A stretch of DNA of 15,250 bases from assembly GCA_005772945.1 (NCBI GenBank), contig SXIE01000387.1:1-15250 (forward strand), in the 5' to 3' direction. Made by a program: the position numbers and the translations under genes. Source of the stretch: Pseudomonadota bacterium (GTDB taxonomy: Bacteria; Myxococcota; UBA9042; PHBI01). The first letter of the stretch is position 1. The number at the start of each line of letters is the position of its first letter. Below, piece after piece: positions 6,626-15,250 of this stretch. Below the pieces are notes generated by a model. The model was not told the DNA's origin, searched no databases, and worked only from the letters and a program-made list of their open reading frames with translations.

Positions 6626-9600
6626 ATGGGTGTCCGTCCCCGCCCCCGGCCCAACCAGGTCCACGCACCTTGGCGCGAGCTCGCCGCCTTCGGTGCCATG
6701 CTCGCTGCGTGCGCTGCGTGCGGCGCGTGCGGCGCTGATCCAGGCCCCGACCGCACCGGCCCGACCATCACCATCGCGACCCCGAGCGAGGGCGCGGTCG
6801 TCGACGGCGTCAGCCTCCAGGTCACCGGGACCGTCGTCGATCCGGCCGCGCGCGGCGAGGTGCCCCCGAGCGAGGTCGCGAGCGTCTCGGTCAACGGCCA
6901 ACCCGCGCGCCTCGAAGGTCACGCTTGGGACATCACGCTGACCGATCTCGGCGCGGGCCCCCTCACCCTCGCCGTGGACGCGCGCGATGCCCGCGGCAAC
7001 GTCGGCCACGCCGACCGTGCGGTGACCGTCTCGACCGCACTGCGACCGCTCTACGCGCTGGCCGCCGATCCGCCCGCGTTGGCCCTTGCCGCGGGTCAGA
7101 GCCGTCTCGTGCACGTGCTCGGATACTACCGCGGCGGCGGCAGTCGCCTCCTCGCGGCAAGCGAGCTGGTCTTTACCTCGACCGCCGAGAGTGTCGCGAC
7201 GGTGGCGACCGACGGGACCGTCACCGCGGTCGCACCCGGCGAGACCTCGCTTCGGGTCACGCGCGGTGAGCTTTCGGTGACGATCGCCGTCCTCGTCGAA
7301 GCACATGCGCTCGCGTTGGCGACGCCGCGGATCCCGACCTACCTCGCCGATACCTCGCTCGATCGCCAGGTTTGGCGCGGGTTTACGGCACCCCATGCGA
7401 CGGTCACCATCGCCGGCGGCGCGGCCCCCTTCGTCGTGACGAGCGATGCCCACGGCGCGTTCGTCGCCGACGTTCCGCTCGCGGCGGCGACCGTCCATGG
7501 TCTGAATGTGACGGTGGCAGATTCAGACGGCCGCACGGGCGGACCCTTCCGGTTTCCCATACGCCAGAATCCGACCGCTCGTTCCGCCGGCGACCTCCAC
7601 GTCCACGGTCACGATGGGCGCGTGGGATTCGTCGGTGAATGGCTTCCAGAGGCCCTCCGCGTGCGTGTCACCGGCCCGGACGGATCGCCACTCGCGGGGG
7701 CCGAGGTCGCGTTCGAGGTCGTCCTTGGCGACGGCCATGTGGCGAACGAGGCCAGCACTTCCGGCACCGACGCTACCGACGTGGCATATTCAGAGAGTGC
7801 CAAACACGTCGTGGCGATGACCGACCTGACTGGAGTCGCGCAGGCGTTCTGGCGGCTCGGTGCGCTCGATCTCGGATCGGGCAACGAGCTTCACGCGCGC
7901 CTTCGAGGCGCACATGGACTGCCTGCGATCTTTCGCGCGCGCGGGACCCTGCGGCAGAAGGGCGCGACCGTGCTCGAGGGCCGCGTCCTCGACGAACACC
8001 ACCTCCCGGTGGCAAATATGACGGTCACGCGCCTCGGCGATGGCGCCGCCACCGATCTGGCGAGCCTCGGCAAGAGCGTCCTGACCGACGCGCTCGGACA
8101 CTTTCGCCTCCCGTACGTGCCCGAGCTCGCGGAGGTCTCGGAGGCGCATTCCGTCATGCTCCGCTTCGATGCGCCGAGCGCCCTCGAGGTGCCGCTCGCG
8201 GGCCGCGCGGACGTCGCGGCGAGGGTGCTCCCGCGCGTGACCAACGACCTGGGGCTGTTCGTCGTCCCGACCGCCGCCGCGGGCGAAACTGTCACTCTCG
8301 ACGGCGACGGCCGCACGACGAGCACGCTCGTCCTCACGGCATCCGCGGATCCGTCGGAGCCGAGCGCGACGCTGCGGATCCCGCTCGGCACCCTCATCCG
8401 CTGGCCGGCCGGCCTACCCGAGGAGGCTCGCAAGCTGGCTTTCCTGGCGGTTCACAGCGATGGCGCGCCGTGGTCTCTCGGCGACGGCTACGTCTCGGGT
8501 GGGGCGTGGTCGCTGTCGCCGCGGGGCACGCGCTTCGATCCACCGCTCGCACTCGACCTGCCCAATCGCGACAACGCGCCGGCCGGGGCGAGATTGACCG
8601 TGTGGATCCCCGCGGACGCTCGGGACCGCTCGGACGGCAAGCGCGGGATCGGATACGCCCGCGTCTCGGCCGACCGGACGCGCGTCGTGACCGAGCCGAC
8701 GACGGGCTTGGCGGAGGCCGGGTGGTTTCGCGTCGCCTCCGCCATTCCTGGGCCTGCGAGCCTTCTCCACGGGCGCCTCGACGCGAGCGCTGGCCGCCAG
8801 ACCTGCCACGTGGCGCACACGGGCGGCGACGTCCGCGACGCGGTGGCGGGTGAGACCGGAGCCGGACCCGGTGGCGCCTCCGACACCTTCGTGCTCGCGA
8901 ATGTGCCAGGCGTGACGACCGATCCCGCGCGGAGTCAGGTCCTCGCGCTCTGCGACACGCCCGCGCTGGTGATCACCTCGCCGACCGCCAAACAGGCGGT
9001 GATCGGCAAGGGGAACGAGCTTCGCTTTCGCGCGACCTGTAGCGATGGCGGGGCGAGCGACGAGACGATCACGTGGACCTCAACCGGCACGACGCCTTCC
9101 ACGACGACCGGCGGCGACGTTCTGCTGCGCTTCGCAAACGAGGGCCGCTTCACGGTCACCGCGAGCGCCGACACGCCGACGTGCAGGGGCCGCGACGCTC
9201 GCGTGGTCGAGGTGAAGGCATGCACCGACGCAGGGATCGTGCGGGTCTGCGGGGCCAAGATCGAGGCCGTCGGAGGCCAGTTCGCGGTGTCGGGTGGAGT
9301 CACGATCGGGCTGACCGCGGACGACCCGGTCACGAGCGCGGCGCAGGACCCGCGGGACGGAACCGACCAGGTGCTCGCGGCCGACGGGGTCGTGACGGTC
9401 GATCCGGTCGCCGTGAATGTGACAGGCAATGGCACTCTCGTGGCGGGGACCGTGGCACTCTACCGCGGGGCCTTCGCGTTCGATGGCGAGGGGAGCGGCG
9501 CGTGTCCGCCCGAAGGCGACACCCCCCTCGGGGTCGATGCCATGAGCGCCGCGTATTTGCTGCGTTTGGGGGGCGTGCCGGTGCGCTTTGCGGCGCTGCA

Positions 9601-12600
9601 ACTGATGGCGCACGGGGTGTTCCTGCCGCACCCGCGCGTGGCCGTCTTTGGACCGTGGGTCACGGGTGCGGGTGGGGTGCCGCCGACGTTGGCACTCTGG
9701 GGGTTGGTGATCACGCGCGAGGAAACCGCGCCGATTGGCCTCGCGACGCTCGAAGCCCCTCAGACCCTCGCGGGCGTGGCGGTGACGGGGCTCGCGCTCG
9801 CCTACGCCGACGGGCGCTGGGCGGGGACGCTCGACTTCGGCTTTGGCGGGGAGGACGCGCCGATCACGCTGCGCGGAGCGATCACCCTTGCACCGAGCCG
9901 CAATGATCCATTGGGCTTTCGGGTCGAGCGGATGATCGTGCGCGAGGACATCGATCCGGCGACGGCGCGGCCCTTGAGTCCAGTCGACGCGTCCGCTGGG
10001 ATCGCGGTGACGGGCCTTTCCATGGAGGTCGAGCACGCCGGCGCGCTGCTGGGCCACGAGGCGCGGTCGCCGACGCTCGTGGGTGCGCTCGGGTTGGATC
10101 TCGGTGGAGCGCATGCGGACGCGGTCGGTCGCCTGGCGGTGTTTCCGTGGGGGCTGGATCTGGACGCGGCGCTGGCGTGGGACGCGGCGGGATCGGGTCC
10201 GACGGTTCTCGGGACCATCGGCACGCTGGGACCCGCGGCGCCGTTCGCACTCAGGTATGCGGGGGTGCTCGCTTGGCCCATGCGCGGGGCGTCTGACGCG
10301 CTTCTAGGCGAGGTCCGCGGGCTGCTCGGGGCGCGCGTCGGGATGGACGCGAGCGCGGCGATCTGGCGGCTCCCGCTCACGGCGGTGACGCCCGAGGCGG
10401 CCGGGTTCGCGGACACGGCGCACGCGGGATCCGACGGCGCCCTCGCGCTCGGCGGCGAGTTTCTGTGCGACGGTGGGCCGTGCGTGCTGTCGGCCGCGCA
10501 TGACCCGACCCGGGGCGACGCGCTCGGGCTGGTCACGCCCGATGGGACGCTGCTCCGCTTGAGTGGAGCCCGCGGGGCTCTTCCCGCGGGGCCCTCCGCG
10601 CCGGCCCGCGTCGAGGCTACGGCCCCCTTTGCGGCGGCGTTTGCCGGTGATCCGGTGAGCTTCGAGCTCGATGACGATGCGCCGGCGCTCACGGTGACGC
10701 TAGCGCGCGCGGGTCCGTTCGCGGCGTGGCTGGTGCTCCCCAGCGGCGAGGTCGTCGGGCAGCGCGATCCGCGGGTTCCTTATTGGGAGCATCGCGATGG
10801 CCTGCACGCGAGCTGGCTCGTGCGCGACGCGGAGGCCGGCACCTATACGATCGGAGGCGTCAGCCCGGTCGAGAACCTGACGCGCGTCGTCGCCGAGCTC
10901 GGGCCGCACGCGCCGACGTTCGCGTTTGTCGACGATCCGAGCGCCAGCGATGCAACGGACGAGCTCGTCGCGCTGGCCTGGCAGGCGGTCGATCCGACCG
11001 GCGAGGCCACGCTCGTCCTCGACGCCGTCGCGCTCGGGACGGGCGAGCAGCTGGAGGTCGCGCGCATGCCGCTGGATGTTGACAGTGGCAACATCGCGGT
11101 CGTCGATCGTACGACCCTTCCGGAAGGGCTCTGGGCCATCGAGGGGCGCGTTCTCGCGTTCGGCGGCACCGCCCGACGCGCGGCGATCGTCCTGCGCGGC
11201 CTCGCGCCGGGGGCTCCATCCGGGACAGCCCCACGTCTCGCGCGCGCCGCCTGGAGCGACGGCGCGCTCGTCGTCGACTGGCTCCCGGTGCCCGACGCAG
11301 GCGCCTACGGCGTCTCGGTCGCGAGCCCCGAGGGCACGGTCGAGGCGACCCACACGGCACGCGGCGCCGCGACCCGCGTGGCGTTTTCGGCGGGCGCGAT
11401 CGATGGCAGCCGCGACCACACCGTCACGATCGTCCCGACCCTCCCCAGCTCTCCCGAGGCCTCCTTTGGATCGACCCGCCTCACCGTCGACGCCGACCCC
11501 ACCCAAGCGCTCGGCGCCGCGCCGCCCCACTTCGCGCGCGTCGGCGCGCTCTGGTCGTTCACTCCGCGAAGTCGCACGGGCGCGACCGCCACGGCGCTCG
11601 AGGTCGCGCGCGGCCCGGATCGCCTCGCGCCGAGCGGCACCGCTTTCCAGTGGACTCCCGCCGCGTCCGACCTGGGCCCTCACCAGGTGACCCTCGGTTG
11701 GTCCCTCGGCGGCCACACCGACACCCACACCCTTGCGATCGTCGTGGTCTCTCCCGAGGGCCTCACCGCGCCCGAGATCCTCGACGCGCCGCCCCACGCC
11801 CTGGCGCTGGACACCCCGCTCACCTGGGCGCCCATCCTTGCCGCGAGCGGTCCCGAGCCCCCGAGCCTCACGCTCGTCTTTGGCCCACCCACCATGTCGG
11901 TGACCGACGCCACGGTGCGCTGGACGCCGACCGCCACCGACGTCATCGCTTGGGGCGGCGAGGTCCCCTTCATCCTGCACGTCGCCACGCCCGACGGCAG
12001 CCCCGCCACCACGCGCACCTTCGTCCTGCACTTCGACGACGCCGATGGGGACGGCCTTCCAAGCGCCTGGGAGCGCGCTGCGGGCGCGGGTTTCGATCCC
12101 TGGGTCGCGTCCGATCCGAGCGCCGATCCCGACGGCGACACCCTCCCGAACCTCGTCGAAGCGACACGCGGGACGCTCGGCGCGCTTTCCGACAGCGACG
12201 GCGACGGCCTCGCCGACAACGTCGAATCCGACCCCAGCGCCCGCACCGGCGACGCGGACGACGACGGCCTTGGCGACGGCCAGGAAAGGGCACTCGGGAC
12301 CGATCCGCTCGTCGCCGACAGCGACGGCGACGGCCTCGCGGACGGCGCCGAGGTCGCGGCCGGACGTGACCCCACGAGCGCCAAGGACAGCGACGGCGAC
12401 GGCCTCTTCGACGACGAAGAGCGCCGCTGGGGAAGTGACCCGGCGCGCGCCGACACCGACGGCGACGGTGCGCGCGATGGGCGCGAAAAGGAGCTCGGAA
12501 CCCTGCCCGGGGTCGCCGACACGGACGGCGACGGCGCCCCGGACGGCGCAGAAGACAAGGCCGGGACCGATCCGCGCGCCAGCCTCGGCGACGCCGACGG

Positions 12601-15250
12601 GGACGGCCTGAGCGACGATCGCGAGCTGACGCTCGGCACGCGCACCGACGATCTGGACAGCGACGACGACGGCTTCGACGACGGCGTCGAGGTGCTCATC
12701 GCGACCGATCCGCGCGACGCCAATTCGCGCCCGCTGGGGACGGTTCCGCCCGCCGGCACGACCGCCCTGCTGGTCGGCGCGAGCGCATGGATTGCGGTCG
12801 AGCCGTGGCGCGCCGTCGACCTCGGTCTCATCACGCTGCTGCGCGACGGGGACGGCGACGGCGTCACGGACCTACGGGAAACGCTCGCCGGCTACGACCC
12901 GACCAACGCCGCCGACGGGGCGTCCGACGACGACGGCGATGGCCTCCCGCTCTGGCGCGAGATGCGGCTCGGCACCGATCCCCGTGCGGCCGACAGCGAC
13001 GGCGACGCGGCCAGTGACGTTGCCGAGGCCGCAGCCGGGACCGATCCGAACGACCCCTTGGACACCCCGGCGACGGGCGCCTTCGCGCACCTCGAGGTCA
13101 CGCCCCAAGCCGCCACCCTCTGGTCGCACGAGGTCCTGGGTCCGGCCTCGGTCGCGTTGTCGATCGTTGGTGTGCGTAGTGATTCGACGCGCGCCGACCT
13201 GAGCGCATCGGTGCGCGGAACCTCATACAGCCTGGCCCCGATCGACGCCGGCACCGTCGACGCCAGCGGCCGCTTCACGGCCGCGCTCGGCTTCCTAGGG
13301 ACGGTCCGCGTCCACATCGCAAACGCGGATCTCGCCGCCGAGGCGCTCCTGACGGTCGCGCGCTTCGCACCGTCATGGGTGGCCGAACTCGATCTCGGCG
13401 CGCCGGTCGTCGACCTGGCACTCCTGCAGCCCGACCCCGATGCGGGTGACGCCGACCACGTCGCCGTGGCCGCAGGGAGCGACCTCCTGATCGTCGACAT
13501 GACGAACCCCGCAGCCCCAGTCGAGCGCCTGCGCGCGCCCCTCGCCGCGCCCGCGACCCACCTCGTCGCGCGCGGCGACAGCCTCGTCACGACCAGCGCC
13601 CAGCCGACGCCTGCCGCCACCCATTGGCAGCTGATCCTCGCCAGCGACGGTGGCCTCGAGCTCGCGCGCGTCGCGCAGATCCCTCTTCCCGCTGCCGCCA
13701 CCGGCCTCGCCTTCATGGGTCACCGCCTTGTCATCGCCACGTCGCAAGGACTCGTCGTGGCCGATCCCGGCGGGTGCACCGCGGGTGGCGTCTGCGCCCC
13801 GAACGCGCTCGCGACGATCGCGCCAACCACGGCTTGGAGCGCGGTCGCGAGCGACCTCGAGCGCTTCGCGGCGCGCGAGGCCGGCGGCGCCCTCCGTCGC
13901 TTCGAGCTCCCCGCCGGCGACGTCGCGGACCTCGCGTCGATTGCGAGCGTGCCCGCCTCGGCCCTCCAGAACATCACAGGGACCGGGCTTACGGTCGACG
14001 GCCATCGCACCTTCCTCCCGAGCCCTGCCGCGGGTCCCGCGCGCGTCGTCTGGAGCCCGTCGGACGCGGCCCCCAGCGTCACCTACACCTCCGCATCCAT
14101 TCACGCGCCTCACCTCGCGCTTGGGATGCGGACCTTGCTCGCCGCCGATCCGATCACCCGCAAGCTCCTCTTCCTCGCCCCGAACGATTCGGACGACCTC
14201 CCCCTCCTCGCACACCTCCCGTTCGCGCCGACGGCACCCGCCACCGCACCCAGCGGCCTCGTCGCGAACCGCACCCACGCCGTCCTTGCGGCCGGGAGCC
14301 GCCTCGCGTTCGCCGCCTACGACCTCGCCAGTGACATCTTCGGCCGCGGCCCGAACGTCCTCCCGATCGCCCCCGACGCGGGCACTGAGCTCGTCGAGGG
14401 CACTCCGTTCCTCATCGAGGTCGCCGCCTCCGACGACCTCGCCGTTCGCGACGTCACGCTTGGCCTTGGCAACCGCGTCGTCGCCACGCTGACCGCCCCA
14501 CCCTATCGCGCGCTTGTCCGAGCCCCGGCAGTGGCGGTCGCGACGACCGTCGCCGTCACCGCGCGCGCCCGCGACCTGAGCGGCAACGTCGGCCTCATGC
14601 CCGACGTCCCCCTGCGCATCGTGCCGGTCACCGACACCATCCCGCCGAGCGGCGCCTTCCTCGCCCCACCCGAGCACAGCGTCGTCCCCGACGGCGGACG
14701 CTTCCGTGTGAGCCTCGCCGCGACCGACGATCACGGCGTGGCGCGCGTCGAGCTGCTGGTCGATGGCGCGCTGGTGCAAACGCTCGCCGCCGAGCCCTGG
14801 GCTACCGTCCTCGACGCCCCCGCCAGCGCCCCCTCCGGCCGCTTCACGGTGTCCGCGCGCATCATCGATGTCGGCGAGCAGGTGACCACCGTCACGCGCG
14901 AGCTGGTCCTTGGCGGGACTGATCTCATCACCGCCGGCATCACCGCCATCCCCGCCAACGACGCCCGCTGGGACCTGACGAACGTGCTGGTCGACAACGG
15001 CACCGTGACGATCGACGGCACCCATCGCTTCGCGCGCCTGACCGTCGGCCCGCGCGGAATTATTACGCACACCAAGCTTTCCGCGACGGGTCCGGCGCCG
15101 CTCTTTCTCGCCGCGGACGAGATCATCGTCGCCGCGGGGGGCGCCATCGACGTCAGCGGCCGGGGCGATCCCGCGGCCCACGCCGGCCCCGGAACGGGCG
15201 GCTCACATGGCGGTATCGGCGGCCTCTCCGCGCTCGGCGCAACGCCCGCC
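6626..15250 (+). CDS. Giant multidomain surface lipoprotein with TSP3 calcium repeats, C-terminus cut by window edge
   Basis: The frame is open for 2,875 codons with no stop before the edge; I checked that the phase holds at 9002, 10001, 12041 and 15122. The N-terminus has Arg residues, a hydrophobic stretch and the lipobox LAAC (Cys29), so export and lipid anchoring are expected. Domains by eye: Ig-like VSVNGQPARLEG type (46-136); Big_2-like with VATVATDGTVTAVAPGETS (140-226); Ig-like (245-305); invasin-like (338-428); carboxypeptidase-regulatory-like (449-502); Ig/PKD-like (779-864); unassigned (870-1530); FnIII-like (1530-1605); two cadherin/He_PIG-like with WTP motifs (1630-1803); TSP3 array (1804-2147); Big_2-like (2148-2246); LVIVD-type propeller (about 2250-2550, VAAGSDLLIVDMTNPAAP); two Ig-like (2581-2765); and the start of a Gly-rich beta-helix (2770 on, AIDVSGRGD). 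Paired cysteines such as CDGGPC and CTAGGVC suit an extracytoplasmic fold. It is probably an adhesin or matrix protein. No enzyme motif was recognised. An in-frame ATG at 6617 is an alternative start. Confidence 0.92.
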   Translation, partial: MGVRPRPRPNQVHAPWRELAAFGAMLAACAACGACGADPGPDRTGPTITIATPSEGAVVDGVSLQVTGTVVDPAARGEVPPSEVASVSVNGQPARLEGHAWDITLTDLGAGPLTLAVDARDARGNVGHADRAVTVSTALRPLYALAADPPALALAAGQSRLVHVLGYYRGGGSRLLAASELVFTSTAESVATVATDGTVTAVAPGETSLRVTRGELSVTIAVLVEAHALALATPRIPTYLADTSLDRQVWRGFTAPHATVTIAGGAAPFVVTSDAHGAFVADVPLAAATVHGLNVTVADSDGRTGGPFRFPIRQNPTARSAGDLHVHGHDGRVGFVGEWLPEALRVRVTGPDGSPLAGAEVAFEVVLGDGHVANEASTSGTDATDVAYSESAKHVVAMTDLTGVAQAFWRLGALDLGSGNELHARLRGAHGLPAIFRARGTLRQKGATVLEGRVLDEHHLPVANMTVTRLGDGAATDLASLGKSVLTDALGHFRLPYVPELAEVSEAHSVMLRFDAPSALEVPLAGRADVAARVLPRVTNDLGLFVVPTAAAGETVTLDGDGRTTSTLVLTASADPSEPSATLRIPLGTLIRWPAGLPEEARKLAFLAVHSDGAPWSLGDGYVSGGAWSLSPRGTRFDPPLALDLPNRDNAPAGARLTVWIPADARDRSDGKRGIGYARVSADRTRVVTEPTTGLAEAGWFRVASAIPGPASLLHGRLDASAGRQTCHVAHTGGDVRDAVAGETGAGPGGASDTFVLANVPGVTTDPARSQVLALCDTPALVITSPTAKQAVIGKGNELRFRATCSDGGASDETITWTSTGTTPSTTTGGDVLLRFANEGRFTVTASADTPTCRGRDARVVEVKACTDAGIVRVCGAKIEAVGGQFAVSGGVTIGLTADDPVTSAAQDPRDGTDQVLAADGVVTVDPVAVNVTGNGTLVAGTVALYRGAFAFDGEGSGACPPEGDTPLGVDAMSAAYLLRLGGVPVRFAALQLMAHGVFLPHPRVAVFGPWVTGAGGVPPTLALWGLVITREETAPIGLATLEAPQTLAGVAVTGLALAYADGRWAGTLDFGFGGEDAPITLRGAITLAPSRNDPLGFRVERMIVREDIDPATARPLSPVDASAGIAVTGLSMEVEHAGALLGHEARSPTLVGALGLDLGGAHADAVGRLAVFPWGLDLDAALAWDAAGSGPTVLGTIGTLGPAAPFALRYAGVLAWPMRGASDALLGEVRGLLGARVGMDASAAIWRLPLTAVTPEAAGFADTAHAGSDGALALGGEFLCDGGPCVLSAAHDPTRGDALGLVTPDGTLLRLSGARGALPAGPSAPARVEATAPFAAAFAGDPVSFELDDDAPALTVTLARAGPFAAWLVLPSGEVVGQRDPRVPYWEHRDGLHASWLVRDAEAGTYTIGGVSPVENLTRVVAELGPHAPTFAFVDDPSASDATDELVALAWQAVDPTGEATLVLDAVALGTGEQLEVARMPLDVDSGNIAVVDRTTLPEGLWAIEGRVLAFGGTARRAAIVLRGLAPGAPSGTAPRLARAAWSDGALVVDWLPVPDAGAYGVSVASPEGTVEATHTARGAATRVAFSAGAIDGSRDHTVTIVPTLPSSPEASFGSTRLTVDADPTQALGAAPPHFARVGALWSFTPRSRTGATATALEVARGPDRLAPSGTAFQWTPAASDLGPHQVTLGWSLGGHTDTHTLAIVVVSPEGLTAPEILDAPPHALALDTPLTWAPILAASGPEPPSLTLVFGPPTMSVTDATVRWTPTATDVIAWGGEVPFILHVATPDGSPATTRTFVLHFDDADGDGLPSAWERAAGAGFDPWVASDPSADPDGDTLPNLVEATRGTLGALSDSDGDGLADNVESDPSARTGDADDDGLGDGQERALGTDPLVADSDGDGLADGAEVAAGRDPTSAKDSDGDGLFDDEERRWGSDPARADTDGDGARDGREKELGTLPGVADTDGDGAPDGAEDKAGTDPRASLGDADGDGLSDDRELTLGTRTDDLDSDDDGFDDGVEVLIATDPRDANSRPLGTVPPAGTTALLVGASAWIAVEPWRAVDLGLITLLRDGDGDGVTDLRETLAGYDPTNAADGASDDDGDGLPLWREMRLGTDPRAADSDGDAASDVAEAAAGTDPNDPLDTPATGAFAHLEVTPQAATLWSHEVLGPASVALSIVGVRSDSTRADLSASVRGTSYSLAPIDAGTVDASGRFTAALGFLGTVRVHIANADLAAEALLTVARFAPSWVAELDLGAPVVDLALLQPDPDAGDADHVAVAAGSDLLIVDMTNPAAPVERLRAPLAAPATHLVARGDSLVTTSAQPTPAATHWQLILASDGGLELARVAQIPLPAAATGLAFMGHRLVIATSQGLVVADPGGCTAGGVCAPNALATIAPTTAWSAVASDLERFAAREAGGALRRFELPAGDVADLASIASVPASALQNITGTGLTVDGHRTFLPSPAAGPARVVWSPSDAAPSVTYTSASIHAPHLALGMRTLLAADPITRKLLFLAPNDSDDLPLLAHLPFAPTAPATAPSGLVANRTHAVLAAGSRLAFAAYDLASDIFGRGPNVLPIAPDAGTELVEGTPFLIEVAASDDLAVRDVTLGLGNRVVATLTAPPYRALVRAPAVAVATTVAVTARARDLSGNVGLMPDVPLRIVPVTDTIPPSGAFLAPPEHSVVPDGGRFRVSLAATDDHGVARVELLVDGALVQTLAAEPWATVLDAPASAPSGRFTVSARIIDVGEQVTTVTRELVLGGTDLITAGITAIPANDARWDLTNVLVDNGTVTIDGTHRFARLTVGPRGIITHTKLSATGPAPLFLAADEIIVAAGGAIDVSGRGDPAAHAGPGTGGSHGGIGGLSALGATPA
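6704..6730 (+). repeat. 9-bp tandem repeat multiplying the lipobox cysteine
   Basis: GCTGCGTGC occurs twice in a row (6704-6712, 6713-6721), followed by the variant GGCGCGTGC (6722-6730). The units are in frame and encode Ala-Ala-Cys, Ala-Ala-Cys, Gly-Ala-Cys, giving Cys29, Cys32 and Cys35 of the giant lipoprotein. Only Cys29 is preceded by Leu in a canonical lipobox. Confidence 0.85.
12035..13068 (+). repeat. Thrombospondin type 3 calcium-binding repeat array
   Basis: Residues 1804-2147 of the giant lipoprotein hold about 13 Asp-rich motifs of the form DxDGDG or a close variant (DADGDGLP, DSDGDGLA, DTDGDGAR, DADDDGLG, DSDDDGFD and others). Most are spaced 20-24 residues apart and followed by E-x-x-x-GTDP. 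This is the bacterial TSP3 pattern, in which Asp side chains bind Ca2+. At DNA level the core GACAGCGACGGCGACGGCCT recurs unchanged at 12191, 12317 and 12386. The array is broken at about 12724-12847 by a segment of some 41 residues, richer in hydrophobic residues and without the motif. Calcium binding and stiffening of an extended stalk are inferred from the family. Confidence 0.9.

Noticed and set aside
4523..7498. A 991-codon open frame on the minus strand.
   Set aside because: It lies antisense to the vWA gene end, all of proS and the start of the giant gene. Its translation is Arg/Gly/Asp/His-rich low complexity with no domain. Long antisense frames are expected in DNA with such high third-position GC.
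7639..8853. A 404-codon plus-strand frame inside the giant gene.
   Set aside because: It is very Arg/Gly-rich, out of phase with the continuous lipoprotein frame and without any domain.
12191..12406. Recurring identical 20-base core that might be taken for a CRISPR or other direct-repeat array.
   Set aside because: The units are in frame, encode the Ca2+-binding DSDGDGL motif, and the intervening sequence also encodes conserved TSP3 residues.
11680..12867. A Ser/Pro-rich minus-strand frame with regular repeats (RPSPSLS type).
   Set aside because: The periodicity is simply the complement of the TSP3 GACGGCGAC codons on the plus strand.
13373..15181. A 602-codon minus-strand frame rich in Gly, Arg and Asp.
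   Set aside because: It is antisense to the well-supported beta-propeller and Ig-like part of the giant lipoprotein, with composition typical of a shadow frame.

Overview
The DNA is very GC-rich, strongly GC at third codon positions, and looks like a myxobacterium or close relative (Myxococcota, probably Polyangia-like). This is inferred from three things: a Pkn-type Ser/Thr kinase with an HRDVTPSN catalytic loop, a eukaryote/archaeal-type prolyl-tRNA synthetase, and a giant mosaic surface lipoprotein with calcium-binding repeats. No tRNA, rRNA, CRISPR array, insertion sequence or integrase is visible. Almost all the DNA is coding; the longest gap is about 150 bases.

Left arm, minus strand (1-3263): read in transcription order, manA (class I mannose-6-phosphate isomerase), a TPR-repeat protein of unknown role, and a Ser/Thr protein kinase that runs off the left edge. 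Spacings are short (about 40 and 62 bases), so the three are probably co-transcribed, and the kinase seems to have an extra promoter of its own. The kinase tail carries near-identical 33-base tandem repeats encoding an EAT(H/Q)VA motif.

Middle, plus strand (3413-6568): divergent from manA is a secreted von Willebrand factor A-domain protein with an intact MIDAS metal site. It has a strong AAGGAGG ribosome site and a 16-base inverted repeat just upstream. A 78-base gap follows, holding a strong imperfect hairpin that overlaps both the proposed promoter and the ribosome site of the next gene, proS, which is full length.

Right arm, plus strand (6626 to the right edge): one uninterrupted reading frame of at least 2,875 codons that fills 57% of the window. 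It encodes a predicted lipoprotein made of bacterial Ig-like domains, a long central part I cannot assign, FnIII/cadherin-like modules, about 13 thrombospondin-type-3 Ca2+ motifs, a probable LVIVD-type beta-propeller, two more Ig-like domains and the start of a Gly-rich beta-helix. It is most likely a surface adhesin or matrix protein; its end is not in the window. Because the kinase and this gene are both open at a window edge, a search requiring both a start and a stop inside the window will miss them and show only shadow frames there.

No defence, biosynthetic or mobile system is present. The most unusual items are the giant lipoprotein (including an internal change in strand composition and a tripled lipobox cysteine), the hairpin at proS, a recurrent GCTAGRNT promoter box, and the kinase tail repeats.
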